Part shown: piece after piece, positions 15,428 through 24,153 of the stretch | How the letters are laid out: the number at the start of each line of letters is the position of its first letter | How positions within the stretch are numbered: position 1 is the first letter of the stretch | Assembly (NCBI GenBank): GCA_964571725.1 | Contig: CAZNDB010000002.1 | Location: forward strand, 316,278-380,277 | Direction of reading: 5' to 3' | Length of the DNA: 64,000 nt | Origin: UBA1369 sp964571725 | GTDB taxonomy: Bacteria; Patescibacteriota; Gracilibacteria; UBA1369 | The notes under the pieces: model-generated | What the model was told of the DNA's origin: nothing | Databases searched by the model: none | What the model saw: only the letters and a program-made list of their open reading frames with translations | Position numbers and translations under genes: made by a program

Positions 15428-16660
15428 ATGAAGAGGACTCTCAAATTTATCAGAATCTCGTTGTCCTCGCTTTTGGAAAATAAAAGCAGGTCTTTTCTGA
15501 CTATGCTGGGAATCATTATTGGCATAGGTTCGGTAATTATGATGGTATCCGTGGGCAAAGGGGCAGAATCGTTAATTCTTTCTTCGATACAAAGTTTTGG
15601 CAACAGAAGTATTTTTGTCCATCCGGGAGGTGGCAATCAAGCCGCGTCTTCTCATATGACTTCCGTGGATAAAGTCAAATATAAGGATTATCTGGCCATG
15701 AGAAATCTGGATTATCTGGAGGACGTTACGCCGATGATGATTTTTCCCACGGTGGTTACCTATCAAAATGGAAATCAAAAAGCCAATATAATCGGCAGCA
15801 ATGAAAACTATCTAAAATCCATTAACGCCGAGGTACAGGAGGGGAGGTTTTTAAGTCTGGAGGATCAGGTGAATTCTTCCAGAGTCGCGGTAATCGGTTA
15901 TAAAAATGCCGATACGCTTTTCGGAGATCAGAATCCGATCGGCAGGAATATCAAGATCAGCGGCAAGAATTTTCAGGTGATCGGGATTATGGCCGTACAG
16001 GGGACCAGGTTTTTTCAGGACTTTGACGAAAGAATTATTGTTCCCATCTCCACCATGAAAAATGAGTTGTTGGGAGTTGATTACGTTATGGCGATAATGG
16101 CCAACGTCAAAGGGAATATGAATGACGCCATTGCCGATTTGACGGTTTTCATCCGCAAAAGACATGCTATTTACAATCCTGAGAATGATCCCAATAAAGA
16201 CGATTTTATGGTCATGAGTCAGGTTGATGCCGCCGATGTTTTTACTCAGGTTTCCGGCGTACTAACGATGTCCCTGGTGGCTATTGCGGCTATTTCCCTG
16301 CTGGTGGGCGGGATTGGTATTATGAATATCATGCTGGTGGCCGTTTCGGAGAGGACTCGTGAAATCGGTTTGAGAAAAGCCGTGGGTGCCAATAATTCCG
16401 ACATTATGCTGCAATTTTTAATTGAATCGGCCGTGTTGACCTTTGTGGCTGGGGCTTTGGGTATAATTGGCGGGGTATTGTCCTCCTGGCTGATTTCCGT
16501 CGTGCTGGTGCGTTTTCAGCCCGATTGGCGTTTCATTGTGACACTCGATTCGGTACTGGTGGCTTTTGGAGTGTCTGTAATGATAGGAATACTGTTTGGA
16601 ATTTATCCGGCACACAGTGCGTCGAAACTGGATCCGATAGAATGTTTAAGACTAGAATAA
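15428..16660 (+). CDS. MacB-type ABC permease, first copy
   Basis: A 410-residue permease with the MacB/FtsX layout. It has one N-terminal membrane helix (about 20-42, SFLTMLGIIIGIGSVIMMV), a large extracellular MacB_PCD domain (about 45-270) and three C-terminal helices (about 280-305, 335-360, 370-395) ending in DPIECLRLE. The strongly conserved loop GGIGIMNIMLVAVSERTREIGLRKAVGA is present. It starts 12 bases after the ATPase gene. It is a close paralogue of the next gene, so the transporter is probably a heterodimer. The ATPase is encoded separately, not fused as in E. coli MacB. Confidence 0.93.
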   Translation: MKRTLKFIRISLSSLLENKSRSFLTMLGIIIGIGSVIMMVSVGKGAESLILSSIQSFGNRSIFVHPGGGNQAASSHMTSVDKVKYKDYLAMRNLDYLEDVTPMMIFPTVVTYQNGNQKANIIGSNENYLKSINAEVQEGRFLSLEDQVNSSRVAVIGYKNADTLFGDQNPIGRNIKISGKNFQVIGIMAVQGTRFFQDFDERIIVPISTMKNELLGVDYVMAIMANVKGNMNDAIADLTVFIRKRHAIYNPENDPNKDDFMVMSQVDAADVFTQVSGVLTMSLVAIAAISLLVGGIGIMNIMLVAVSERTREIGLRKAVGANNSDIMLQFLIESAVLTFVAGALGIIGGVLSSWLISVVLVRFQPDWRFIVTLDSVLVAFGVSVMIGILFGIYPAHSASKLDPIECLRLE

Positions 16661-17892
16661 TGGCAAGATGGTTGAAATATATCGGGGTCTCCTGGACTGC
16701 AATCAAAGAAAATCGCGGGCGGTCTTTCTTGACCATGTTGGGAATTATCATTGGAGTGGGAGCGGTAGTTTTGATGACTTCGTTGGGGCGCGGGGCTGAA
16801 TCGTTGATTCTGGGATCGGTTACCAGTTTCGGATCTGATTTGATCTATTTTATGCCGGGGTCTCTGGAAGGCGATATCACAAGCGTGGTTACGGCCATGG
16901 ACAGACTGAAATATCGTGATTATCAGAATTTGCGCAAAACGGATTTTCTGTATGATGTTACGCCGATGGTGGTAAATGATTTGTCGTTGGTTTACGGTCA
17001 GGAAAATGAAAAAGCCCAGGTTATCGGTACGACCAAAGAATATTCCAGTTCCTTCAATTTCTATGCGCAGTCCGGCAGGTTTCTTGAGGACAATGATCTC
17101 TCCAGTGCCAACAGGGTGGTGGTGCTGGGATATAAAGTAGCTGACCGGATGTTTGGTGATCAGAGTCCCCTGAATAAGGAAATTAAAATCAAGGGACAGC
17201 CTTTCAGGGTAATCGGCGTAATGGAGCCGCAGGGAGGAAATGCTTTTGAAAGCTGGGACGATATGGTTTTTGTGCCCCTGACGGCGATGTATACTTATTT
17301 GTTTGGCGTGGATTATATTCATGAGATGGCTGCCAGGGTGAAAGGAGACGTTGATGACGCTATCGTGGAAGCCAGAAACTTATTGCGGCGTTTGCATCGG
17401 ATAGATAATCCGGAGGACGATCTTTCCAAAGATGATTTTACAATCATGAGTCAGGCCCAGGCTTTGGGAATTTTTACTTCCGTTTCCAGCGTGCTGACGC
17501 TTTTTATCGTATTAATTGCCTCAATTTCGCTGCTGGTTGGCGGAATAGGAATTATGAACATCATGTATGTCTCGGTTAATCAGAGAACCCGTGAGGTCGG
17601 TTTGAGAAAAGCCGTGGGCGCGACCCGCCGCGATATAATGTTACAGTTTTTGGTAGAAGCATCTTCCCTGACTTTATTGGGTGGATTGCTGGGGGTGGTT
17701 TTTGGGCTGGGGACTTCTTATTTATTGTCTTTGATTATACTGCGTTATCAACCGACCTGGCAGTTTCTGATCAATGAGCAGGCTTTGCTGATTTCGTTAA
17801 TGGTTTCAATTCTGATCGGAATAATTTTTGGCATTTATCCCGCCAGGAAAGCCGCACGGCTGGATCCGATAGAAGCACTGCGCTATGAATAA
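16660..17892 (+). CDS. MacB-type ABC permease, second copy
   Basis: A 410-residue paralogue of the preceding permease with the same layout. It has an N-terminal helix (about 20-42), a MacB_PCD domain and three C-terminal helices, with GGIGIMNIMYVSVNQRTREVG and a DPIEALRYE end. The frame is open from 16525, but the ATG at 16660 overlaps the upstream stop by one base (TAATG), and the family alignment begins there. The tandem arrangement suggests duplication followed by specialisation of the two half-permeases. Confidence 0.93.
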   Translation: MARWLKYIGVSWTAIKENRGRSFLTMLGIIIGVGAVVLMTSLGRGAESLILGSVTSFGSDLIYFMPGSLEGDITSVVTAMDRLKYRDYQNLRKTDFLYDVTPMVVNDLSLVYGQENEKAQVIGTTKEYSSSFNFYAQSGRFLEDNDLSSANRVVVLGYKVADRMFGDQSPLNKEIKIKGQPFRVIGVMEPQGGNAFESWDDMVFVPLTAMYTYLFGVDYIHEMAARVKGDVDDAIVEARNLLRRLHRIDNPEDDLSKDDFTIMSQAQALGIFTSVSSVLTLFIVLIASISLLVGGIGIMNIMYVSVNQRTREVGLRKAVGATRRDIMLQFLVEASSLTLLGGLLGVVFGLGTSYLLSLIILRYQPTWQFLINEQALLISLMVSILIGIIFGIYPARKAARLDPIEALRYE

Positions 17893-17960
17893 AAAGTTGC
17901 GGACGGGGGCTGTGAGGGGGCGTTTCGGGCAGGTGCAATGCGTAATAGTCCGGGCGGCTT

Positions 17961-20222
17961 TTATTTATCCGGCGGCAGTGAATAATAATCGTAGAGAAAT
18001 TCGGCAACCGATTTGAAAAGGTTACTGGTGGTAAGGTCGGCCCATTCGCTGCTTCTGGGTCGGTCCAGTTTAGCCAGTACCACGAAGCGCGGGTCGTTAA
18101 TCGGTCCCATTCCTCCCACGGTGGCAATAGTGGTACCGGCGCCCGACAGCGGTTTACCGTTTTTGTAAGTTTGGGAGGTTCCGGTCTTGGCGGCTACGTA
18201 GTATTTGTCCATGCGGTTATTGCTGGAAACTCCGTCTTCCACGGCGCCTACCATCAAGCCGATCATGGTTTTGGCGGTGTCGGAGGAAATGATTTGTCCC
18301 AGTACCTGCGGTTCTGTTTTAATCCATACTCCGGGTGATTTTTCCACGCTGTCGACAATATAGGGCTGCATCATTACGCCGTTGTTGGCAATGGCCGAAA
18401 GGGCGCTGGCCATCTGCAGGGGAGTGACCGTGATACCCTGCCCGAAGCCGTGGGTTACCAGTTCGGAGTCGGCCCACTGGCCGTAGTGGGGGATTTTACC
18501 GGGATGTTCATTGTCGAATTCTATTTCGGTTCTTTCCCCGAAACCGAAACGTTTCATATAATTATAAAAAAGGTTGCGGCCGATCTTTTGCGCTACCCAA
18601 CCCATACCGGTATTGCAGGACTGGGCGAAAGATTTGGCCATGTTGATGCGTCCGGTACATTTGGCGGAAACGTTTTTGATTTCATACTCATCCACTTTGA
18701 GTGATCCGCTGTCATTGATGGTGGTGGAGGGAGTGACGTCGCCGTCGTCAATAGCCGTGGCCATGGTGATTACTTTAAAAACCGAACCCGGCTCATAGGG
18801 CTCGCCAACGATTTTGTTCTGGTAGGCTTCCGGACCGATGTTATTTTTATAGTGCTCATAGATTGTGGTTCCGTCGGCCAGCTGTTTTTTAAAAATCATC
18901 AGGCGGTCCTGCGCGGCCACGTTTCGGTACAGCCAGAAAACGTTCTCCTGGTCTTTGACCGGGACCAGATCTTTGATCTGCTGCTCGGTTAATTTTATTT
19001 CTTCGGTTTCGTAAACCGTTCCGTAATCGTTGGGATCGAAACTGGGGTAGTGGGCCATGGCAATGATGCGGCCGGTTTTGGGATCCATTACGATGACCTG
19101 TCCGGAGTCAGCCCGGTAATCTTCCACTGCTCTTTTTAATTTTGCTTCCACGGCCATTTGTACGGCGCGGTCGATGGTCAAAACAATGTTTTTCCCGTCC
19201 TCGGCCGGCTGAATCAGGGTGTCTCCGACGGTAATCAGACGTCCGATGGAGTCTTTCTGGGTTTGAAAAACGCCTTTAACACCTTTCAATTCGGTGTTGA
19301 ATTTGGTTTCAATGCCGTAACTTCCCTCGCCGGCGGGAGTGACAAATCCCAGCACATTGGCCGCCAGCTGGGCTTCGGGATAATAACGGTAATATTCTTC
19401 TTTCAGTCCCAGTCCCGTAAAACTTTGTGATTCATCCTGTCCGATAATCTCTTTAATTTTTGAGGAGACCTCCGGAGATAATTTCCTTTTCAGAATTACG
19501 TAACGGTTTAGTCCCCGCAAAACGGTTTCCAACTGCATGGGAGGGGTTTCCAGGATGGTCCCGAGCTCCTGGGCGACGATTTTAATATTGGTGATTTGAG
19601 GAGGGTAGGCTTTGAGTTCCTGATTTTCCGTTACTTCCACACCGGGCAAATTCAGCTTTTTGATGGCGTCGGCCTGGGGAGGAGTAATTTCATTGCTCAA
19701 TATAATGACCGGGCGGACATCGGAACTGATTTTTTCCAGGAGATCGTTGTAAAAATTCTGATAAAGCTCGTCGTCGGTATAGGGTTTTACGGCTTCCAGT
19801 TCTTCAGCGGTTTTAGCCCGCAAGATGCCTGTTTTGACCCGTTCTTCGTCAAGTTTGCGGGCTTCCGTCAAATCGTAAATCAGCGGGACAACCCGGTCGG
19901 CTACCAGTTTCTTGTTTTTGATCAGGGTTGGATCGGCAAACAGCAGGTCCAGCGTTGAATTGGTCGCGACGCGGACGTTTTCCCCGGAGGCGTAGTCCTT
20001 AATATATATCTCACCGCGGTGGGCGGGGAGTTCGTTATATCCATAGTGCTCGCGGGCGGCGATGCCGGCATAATATCCGCCGGCCAAAACCTGCAGATAG
20101 AAGAGACGGGCAATGATTATGGTGGTCAACAAGCATACAAAAATCAGGAATACCAGATTCCTGTCCAGCTCTAAATGCTGGAATAATTTGCGGAGCGCCG
20201 ATCTGTTGCCATGATAGGTCAT
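17961..20222 (-). CDS. Class B penicillin-binding protein (FtsI/PBP2-like)
   Basis: A 753-residue transpeptidase that cross-links peptidoglycan outside the membrane. It has a cytoplasmic stub, one membrane helix (about 25-43) and a dimerisation/pedestal domain starting with PAHRGEIY near residue 66. The transpeptidase domain has all three motifs: SVFK (480-483, nucleophile Ser480), SCN (535-537) and KTGT (679-682). An insertion of about 70 residues lies between the VMDPKTGRI segment and the SxxK motif. The frame extends to 20291, but the ATG at 20222 leaves a normal short N-terminus. It faces the M16 peptidase gene divergently; TTGCCC-N17-TAAGAT upstream could be the promoter. Confidence 0.92.
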   Translation of the reverse strand: MTYHGNRSALRKLFQHLELDRNLVFLIFVCLLTTIIIARLFYLQVLAGGYYAGIAAREHYGYNELPAHRGEIYIKDYASGENVRVATNSTLDLLFADPTLIKNKKLVADRVVPLIYDLTEARKLDEERVKTGILRAKTAEELEAVKPYTDDELYQNFYNDLLEKISSDVRPVIILSNEITPPQADAIKKLNLPGVEVTENQELKAYPPQITNIKIVAQELGTILETPPMQLETVLRGLNRYVILKRKLSPEVSSKIKEIIGQDESQSFTGLGLKEEYYRYYPEAQLAANVLGFVTPAGEGSYGIETKFNTELKGVKGVFQTQKDSIGRLITVGDTLIQPAEDGKNIVLTIDRAVQMAVEAKLKRAVEDYRADSGQVIVMDPKTGRIIAMAHYPSFDPNDYGTVYETEEIKLTEQQIKDLVPVKDQENVFWLYRNVAAQDRLMIFKKQLADGTTIYEHYKNNIGPEAYQNKIVGEPYEPGSVFKVITMATAIDDGDVTPSTTINDSGSLKVDEYEIKNVSAKCTGRINMAKSFAQSCNTGMGWVAQKIGRNLFYNYMKRFGFGERTEIEFDNEHPGKIPHYGQWADSELVTHGFGQGITVTPLQMASALSAIANNGVMMQPYIVDSVEKSPGVWIKTEPQVLGQIISSDTAKTMIGLMVGAVEDGVSSNNRMDKYYVAAKTGTSQTYKNGKPLSGAGTTIATVGGMGPINDPRFVVLAKLDRPRSSEWADLTTSNLFKSVAEFLYDYYSLPPDK

Positions 20223-20325
20223 GCTTGGTTTAACCTTGGAGCGGGGAAAGATTTGAGATATTATCTTAGCGCTTTTAGCGTTCCCGGGCAAGACCCGGCC
20301 TAATCACTATAAGAGTATAAAAAAT

Positions 20326-21597
20326 ATGGTCAAGAAGACAAATCTGCGAAACGGTTTAAGATTGGTGACCAAATTCCTGCCCAATACCAAATCCGTCACG
20401 GTGTTGATTCTGGTGGGGGCCGGTTCCCGTTATGAAACCAAAGAAATTAACGGTATTTCACATTTTCTGGAGCACATGTTTTTCAAGGGAGCCAAGAAAT
20501 ATAAAAACACCAAGGAAGTATCGGGCGCCATTGACGCGGTGGGCGGGGATTTCAACGCTTTTACCGGCAAAGAATATGCCGGTTATTATGTCAAAGTGGC
20601 TTCTGAGAAGCTGGAGATCGCGCTGGACGTGCTGTCCGACATGCTTTTAAATTCCCGTTTTGATCCCAAGGAAATTAACAAGGAGAGAGGCGTGATTCTG
20701 GAGGAATACAATATGTTTCAGGACACGCCGATGTATCAGAGCGGCTGGGATTTTGAAAAGCTGATTTTTGGCGATCAGCCGCTGGGCTGGGATCAGGTTG
20801 GTACCAAGGAATTGATCAATTCGGTTAAACAAAAACAGTTTTTGACCTATCTGCAGGATTTATACACTTCCGACAATACCGTGATCGCGGTAGCCGGCTG
20901 TTTCAAGGATAAAGAATTGCGGGAAAAAGTGGAAAAAAAGTTTGTGTTTCCCAAAAATCGCCTGAAAAAAGCACATTCTTTCCGCAAATATACAGCAAAA
21001 GCCGGAGGAGAAAGGGTTTTACTCAGAAACAAAAAGACCGAACAGGCCCATCTGGTGATCGGTTTTCCGGGTTATGCCGAAGACGCGAAGGAGCATTATG
21101 CCGCGAGACTATTGTCAATTATTTTGGGCGGCAACATGAGTTCCAGGATGTTTTTATCGGTGCGCGAAGCACAGGGATTGGCCTACTATATCAATACCAC
21201 TACCGATGAATATAATGACGCCGGTACTTTTACCACCAATGCCGGGGTGACGGTGGAAAAAGTTGATCAGGCCATTATTTCCATCAATAAAGAATACGCC
21301 AAAGCGGTAGCCAGGGGCGTCACTGTGCTGGAGCTGAAAAAGGCCAAAGCTTTTTTGAAGGGGAAAATCATTTTGAGACTGGAGGATTCCGAAGAGTATT
21401 CACATCTGATTGGCAAGTATGAATTGTTGCAGAAAAAGCAGGTTGGTCTGGAAGAAATTATGAAAAAAATCGATAAAGTTACTTTGTCGCAGGTCAACGC
21501 GGTGGCCAAAGACCTGTTCAAACCGGAACTGCTCCGGATGGCTATCATTGGCCCTTATGAAGATAAGGCCCGTTTTGAAAAACTATTAAAATTCTAA
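20326..21597 (+). CDS. M16-family zinc peptidase
   Basis: A 423-residue peptidase of the insulinase/processing-peptidase family. The inverted zinc motif HFLEH is at residues 46-50 (His46, catalytic Glu49, His50), with the third ligand Glu126 76 residues after His50. This matches the HxxEH-x76-E rule. The second half is the inactive partner domain. The length fits the single-chain, two-domain bacterial forms, which act as dimers. No signal peptide is present, so it is cytoplasmic. The next gene starts 2 bases after its stop, so it shares an operon with pyrD. Confidence 0.93.
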   Translation: MVKKTNLRNGLRLVTKFLPNTKSVTVLILVGAGSRYETKEINGISHFLEHMFFKGAKKYKNTKEVSGAIDAVGGDFNAFTGKEYAGYYVKVASEKLEIALDVLSDMLLNSRFDPKEINKERGVILEEYNMFQDTPMYQSGWDFEKLIFGDQPLGWDQVGTKELINSVKQKQFLTYLQDLYTSDNTVIAVAGCFKDKELREKVEKKFVFPKNRLKKAHSFRKYTAKAGGERVLLRNKKTEQAHLVIGFPGYAEDAKEHYAARLLSIILGGNMSSRMFLSVREAQGLAYYINTTTDEYNDAGTFTTNAGVTVEKVDQAIISINKEYAKAVARGVTVLELKKAKAFLKGKIILRLEDSEEYSHLIGKYELLQKKQVGLEEIMKKIDKVTLSQVNAVAKDLFKPELLRMAIIGPYEDKARFEKLLKF

Positions 21598-21598
21598 A

Positions 21599-22765
21599 AT
21601 GATCAAAGAAATTTCCCGGGCGCGAGACGCCTTTATCGCTTTTTGTTACAAACACCTTTTAAAACCGATATTTTTCCGCATGGATCCGGAAAAAATTCAC
21701 GACCGGATGGTCAAAACCGGAAAGCTGCTGGGAGTAACCGCTCCCGGGAGATGGCTGATACGGGTGATGTTTTATTCGCACAGTCCGTTGTTGCGGCAGA
21801 AAGTCGCGGGACTGGATTTTGTCAGCCCGGTAGGTCTGGCGGCGGGTTTTGATAAAAATATTGAATTGCCGATGGTACTTTCCAACCTGGGATTCGGGTT
21901 TGCCGAGTTTGGATCCGTAACGGGTGAGCCCTGTGAGGGAAATCCCAAACCGAGGTTATGGAGACTGAAACGATCCGAGTCGCTGGTGGTTTATTATGGA
22001 CTGAAAAACAATGGAGCGGAGGTGCTTTCCAAACAATTGAAAAAATTGAAAGCCAAAGCTCATCGTACCAAAACCGGTAAACATTTTATCTACGGAGTAA
22101 GCGTGGCCAAGACCAATTCCAGTTCAACCGTGGACCGAAAAGCGGGGATTGCCGACTATCACAAGGCCTATGAATTAATGCGTGATGCGGCTGATTACAT
22201 TACCGTGAACATCAGCTGTCCCAATGCTTTTGGCGGTGAACCGTTCACGGATAAGGAGAGCCTGGAGCTGCTTTTAAGTGATCTGGATCATTTGTATGTA
22301 TCTGGTAAACCGGTGTTTGTGAAGTTTTCGCCCGACCTGGGTAAAAATGTAATTGATGAATTGCTGGAGGTGTGCGACCGGCACAAGGTGGACGGATTTG
22401 TTCTTACTAATCTGACCAAGAAGAGGGAGAATCACAAAATTGTGGATAAAGAAGTGCCGGAAAAAGGCGGGATCAGCGGGAAAGTGGTCAAACATCTCTC
22501 GGACGATCTGATTGCCCATATTTATAAGAAAACTGGAGGCAAAAAAGTGATTATCGGGGTGGGTGGAGTGTTTACCGCTGAAGACGCCTATTCCAAAATC
22601 AGACTGGGGGCCAATCTGGTGCAGCTGATTACCGGCATGATTTTTGTGGGCCCGTCTGCCATAAGTGAGATCAATTTGGGTTTGGAGAGGCTCTTGAAAC
22701 GCGACGGATTCAAACATATTTCCGAAGCCGTGGGGGTGGATGTGAAGGGCGTGGATGCCAAATAA
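21599..22765 (+). CDS. pyrD: Dihydroorotate dehydrogenase-like flavoprotein
   Basis: A 388-residue FMN enzyme that by family oxidises dihydroorotate to orotate in pyrimidine synthesis. The N-terminal helices (about 1-45, with FFRMDPEKIHDRM) resemble the membrane-associating extension of class 2 (quinone-dependent) enzymes. The barrel shows GLAAGFDKN (79-87), NGAE, KTN (171-173) and GVGGV near the phosphate-binding loop. The catalytic-base motif reads NISCPN with Cys207, whereas class 2 enzymes have serine there (NISSPN) and class 1 enzymes have cysteine. No other pyrimidine gene is in the window, so the substrate is probable rather than certain. It is coupled to the M16 peptidase gene. Confidence 0.85.
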   Translation: MIKEISRARDAFIAFCYKHLLKPIFFRMDPEKIHDRMVKTGKLLGVTAPGRWLIRVMFYSHSPLLRQKVAGLDFVSPVGLAAGFDKNIELPMVLSNLGFGFAEFGSVTGEPCEGNPKPRLWRLKRSESLVVYYGLKNNGAEVLSKQLKKLKAKAHRTKTGKHFIYGVSVAKTNSSSTVDRKAGIADYHKAYELMRDAADYITVNISCPNAFGGEPFTDKESLELLLSDLDHLYVSGKPVFVKFSPDLGKNVIDELLEVCDRHKVDGFVLTNLTKKRENHKIVDKEVPEKGGISGKVVKHLSDDLIAHIYKKTGGKKVIIGVGGVFTAEDAYSKIRLGANLVQLITGMIFVGPSAISEINLGLERLLKRDGFKHISEAVGVDVKGVDAK

Positions 22766-22794
22766 AAACCGGCATTACATTGGGGATAATTTCC

Positions 22795-22827
22795 AAAGGT
22801 GACAATTATTCACCTTTCTATTATAAT
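22795..22827 (+). promoter_or_regulatory. ndk promoter with inverted repeat
   Basis: GTGACA (22799-22804), a 17-base spacer and TATAAT (22822-22827) make a near-consensus promoter for ndk. The perfect repeat AAAGGTGA-N7-TCACCTTT (22795-22817) overlaps the -35 box and spacer. It could be a repressor site, or it could serve as the terminator of pyrD. Confidence 0.65.
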
Positions 22828-22863
22828 TCGCGCGAAATTTATTTTTTAACGCGAAAGAAAACT

Positions 22864-23355
22864 ATGCCAATGAATTTTGCCGGAATACGTGAAAAAACTC
22901 TGATTTTAATCAAACCTGACGGGATTCAGAGAGGGTTGGTTGGAGAAGTTTTGAAAAGATTTGAAAGAAAAGGTCTGAAGATTGTCGGAGTTAAAATGAT
23001 GACCCTGGATGAGGCTTTGTTGCGCGAACATTACGCGCACATTGCTGATAAACCGTTTTTTCCGGGCGTAAGTCACTTTATGAGAAAGTCCCCGGTTATT
23101 GCCGTTTGTCTGGAGGGTCTGGAAGTGATTTCCGCAGTCCGAAAAATTGTCGGGATAACCAAAGCCAGAGATGCCGAAGCCGGTTCAATCCGCGGTGACT
23201 TTGCCATGAGCCTGACCTGCAATGTGGTACACGCTTCCGATTCCGTCGAAACCGCCATGAAAGAAGTTCCCCGGTTTTTCAAGGAAGATGAAATACTGGT
23301 TTACGACAAGAGTGAATACGAAAACGTTTATCTGGAAGAAGAAAGAGGAGCCTAA
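22864..23355 (+). CDS. ndk: Nucleoside diphosphate kinase
   Basis: A 163-residue enzyme that transfers the terminal phosphate from ATP to other NDPs, keeping nucleotide pools balanced. The phosphohistidine is His123 in NVVHASDS. The opening TLILIKPDGIQRGLVGEV, the RxDAEAGSIRGDF segment and the FFPGVSHFMRKSPV region are all typical. The C-terminus is about 10 residues longer than in short bacterial forms. The frame is open upstream to 22780, but that part contains the promoter. The ATG at 22864 gives the family start, with a leader of about 30 bases. Confidence 0.95.
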   Translation: MPMNFAGIREKTLILIKPDGIQRGLVGEVLKRFERKGLKIVGVKMMTLDEALLREHYAHIADKPFFPGVSHFMRKSPVIAVCLEGLEVISAVRKIVGITKARDAEAGSIRGDFAMSLTCNVVHASDSVETAMKEVPRFFKEDEILVYDKSEYENVYLEEERGA

Positions 23356-23374
23356 TCTATTATAGGGGAGATGT

Positions 23375-23411
23375 GCCGCCCTGTCTGATCTGAAATGATA
23401 GACAGGGCGGC
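23375..23411. terminator. GC-rich perfect hairpin between converging genes
   Basis: GCCGCCCTGTCT (23375-23386) and AGACAGGGCGGC (23400-23411) form a perfect 12-bp stem with a 13-base loop. It lies between the ndk stop and the stop of the opposing orphan gene. There is no T run on either side, so it may protect transcript ends or terminate in a factor-dependent way. Confidence 0.55.
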
Positions 23412-23421
23412 GTGGACGCCA

Positions 23422-23982
23422 TCAGCTGGCCAGGAGACAGGATGGAACCTGGTCGGTCTGGGCAGTGGAAGTGGCGGACTCAGGCAGGCGGATTTCGCGG
23501 GGCAGGGAGGAGAGGCAGAGAATGTGAGCGTCAATCAACTCGCGTCCTGCCATCACCAGAAGGTCTTCGGCGACGTCGTAGGTGAGTCCGCCGAGATCGA
23601 ACTGTCTCAGGAGATGCCGGTCAAGGCGTCCCATTTGTTCGATGCGGACATTGAGCGCCGGTTCGTAGCTGGGGTTCATTCTGGACCAGGCGGCAATCCC
23701 GTGGAGTACCGAGTGCATACGGTCGTACTCAACCAGGATTCGGCGGTGATCTTCGTGAGGTTGCCAGATCTTGCGATCCTTGAGTTCGACGTTGTACATG
23801 CCCAGCATCATCTCCAACCGCTTGTGGCCTTCCTGGATCAGCAGGGTGAAGACCTTCTGGTTGGGGATATGTGAGGCAAGTTGTCGCATCAGGCAATGCT
23901 CGGGGGCCGGGCGTTTTCCGGCGCGCAGGTAGTCTCCGAAGAGCTGCAAAGTTGCAAGCATGTCGTTGGGGTTGTTTACCAT
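23422..23982 (-). CDS. Orphan protein of unknown function, GC-rich
   Basis: A 186-residue soluble protein that I do not recognise. It is helical, His- and Leu-rich in the middle (EDHRRILVEYDRMHSVLHGIAAW, residues about 77-98), and lacks a signal peptide and membrane helices. The gene differs from its neighbours in three ways. It is richer in G+C (35 of 60 bases in 23581-23640, against 25 of 60 in a uvrB line). It has a full Shine-Dalgarno (AGGAGG, 7 bases before the ATG). It has a consensus TTGACA/TAAAAT promoter. These traits suggest acquisition from another bacterium. It converges with ndk. A hemerythrin-like helical bundle was considered, but the spacing of His and Asp does not fit. Confidence 0.65.
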   Translation of the reverse strand: MVNNPNDMLATLQLFGDYLRAGKRPAPEHCLMRQLASHIPNQKVFTLLIQEGHKRLEMMLGMYNVELKDRKIWQPHEDHRRILVEYDRMHSVLHGIAAWSRMNPSYEPALNVRIEQMGRLDRHLLRQFDLGGLTYDVAEDLLVMAGRELIDAHILCLSSLPREIRLPESATSTAQTDQVPSCLLAS

Positions 23983-24068
23983 CTATTCCCTCCTTTTCGC
24001 TATGAGGCCTGTTTGTATCTAAGATCGCTCGTTAATCACTGTTTAAGCAAGATTATGAGCAGGTCGTG

Positions 24069-24096
24069 ATTTTAGCGTTTTTTGACGATATGTCAA
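24069..24096 (-). promoter_or_regulatory. Consensus sigma-70 promoter of the orphan gene
   Basis: On the minus strand TTGACA (24096-24091), a 16-base spacer and TAAAAT (24074-24069) precede the orphan gene, giving a leader of roughly 80 bases. It is one of the closest matches to the -35/-10 consensus in the window. Confidence 0.7.
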
Positions 24097-24153
24097 AGAG
24101 AAGATGACAGGTTGTCTGAAGCTGTCAGCCAATATGTCTTTATGGGTAATCGG

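Noticed and set aside
23395..23874. A 159-codon plus-strand frame opposite the orphan gene
   Set aside because: It overlaps the orphan gene almost fully and has neither a ribosome site nor a recognisable sequence. The minus-strand gene has promoter and Shine-Dalgarno.
23422..23982. Orphan protein as a hemerythrin-type oxygen or NO sensor
   Set aside because: Several histidines and acidic residues are present, but their spacing does not match the H...HxxxE...HxxxH...HxxxxD pattern.
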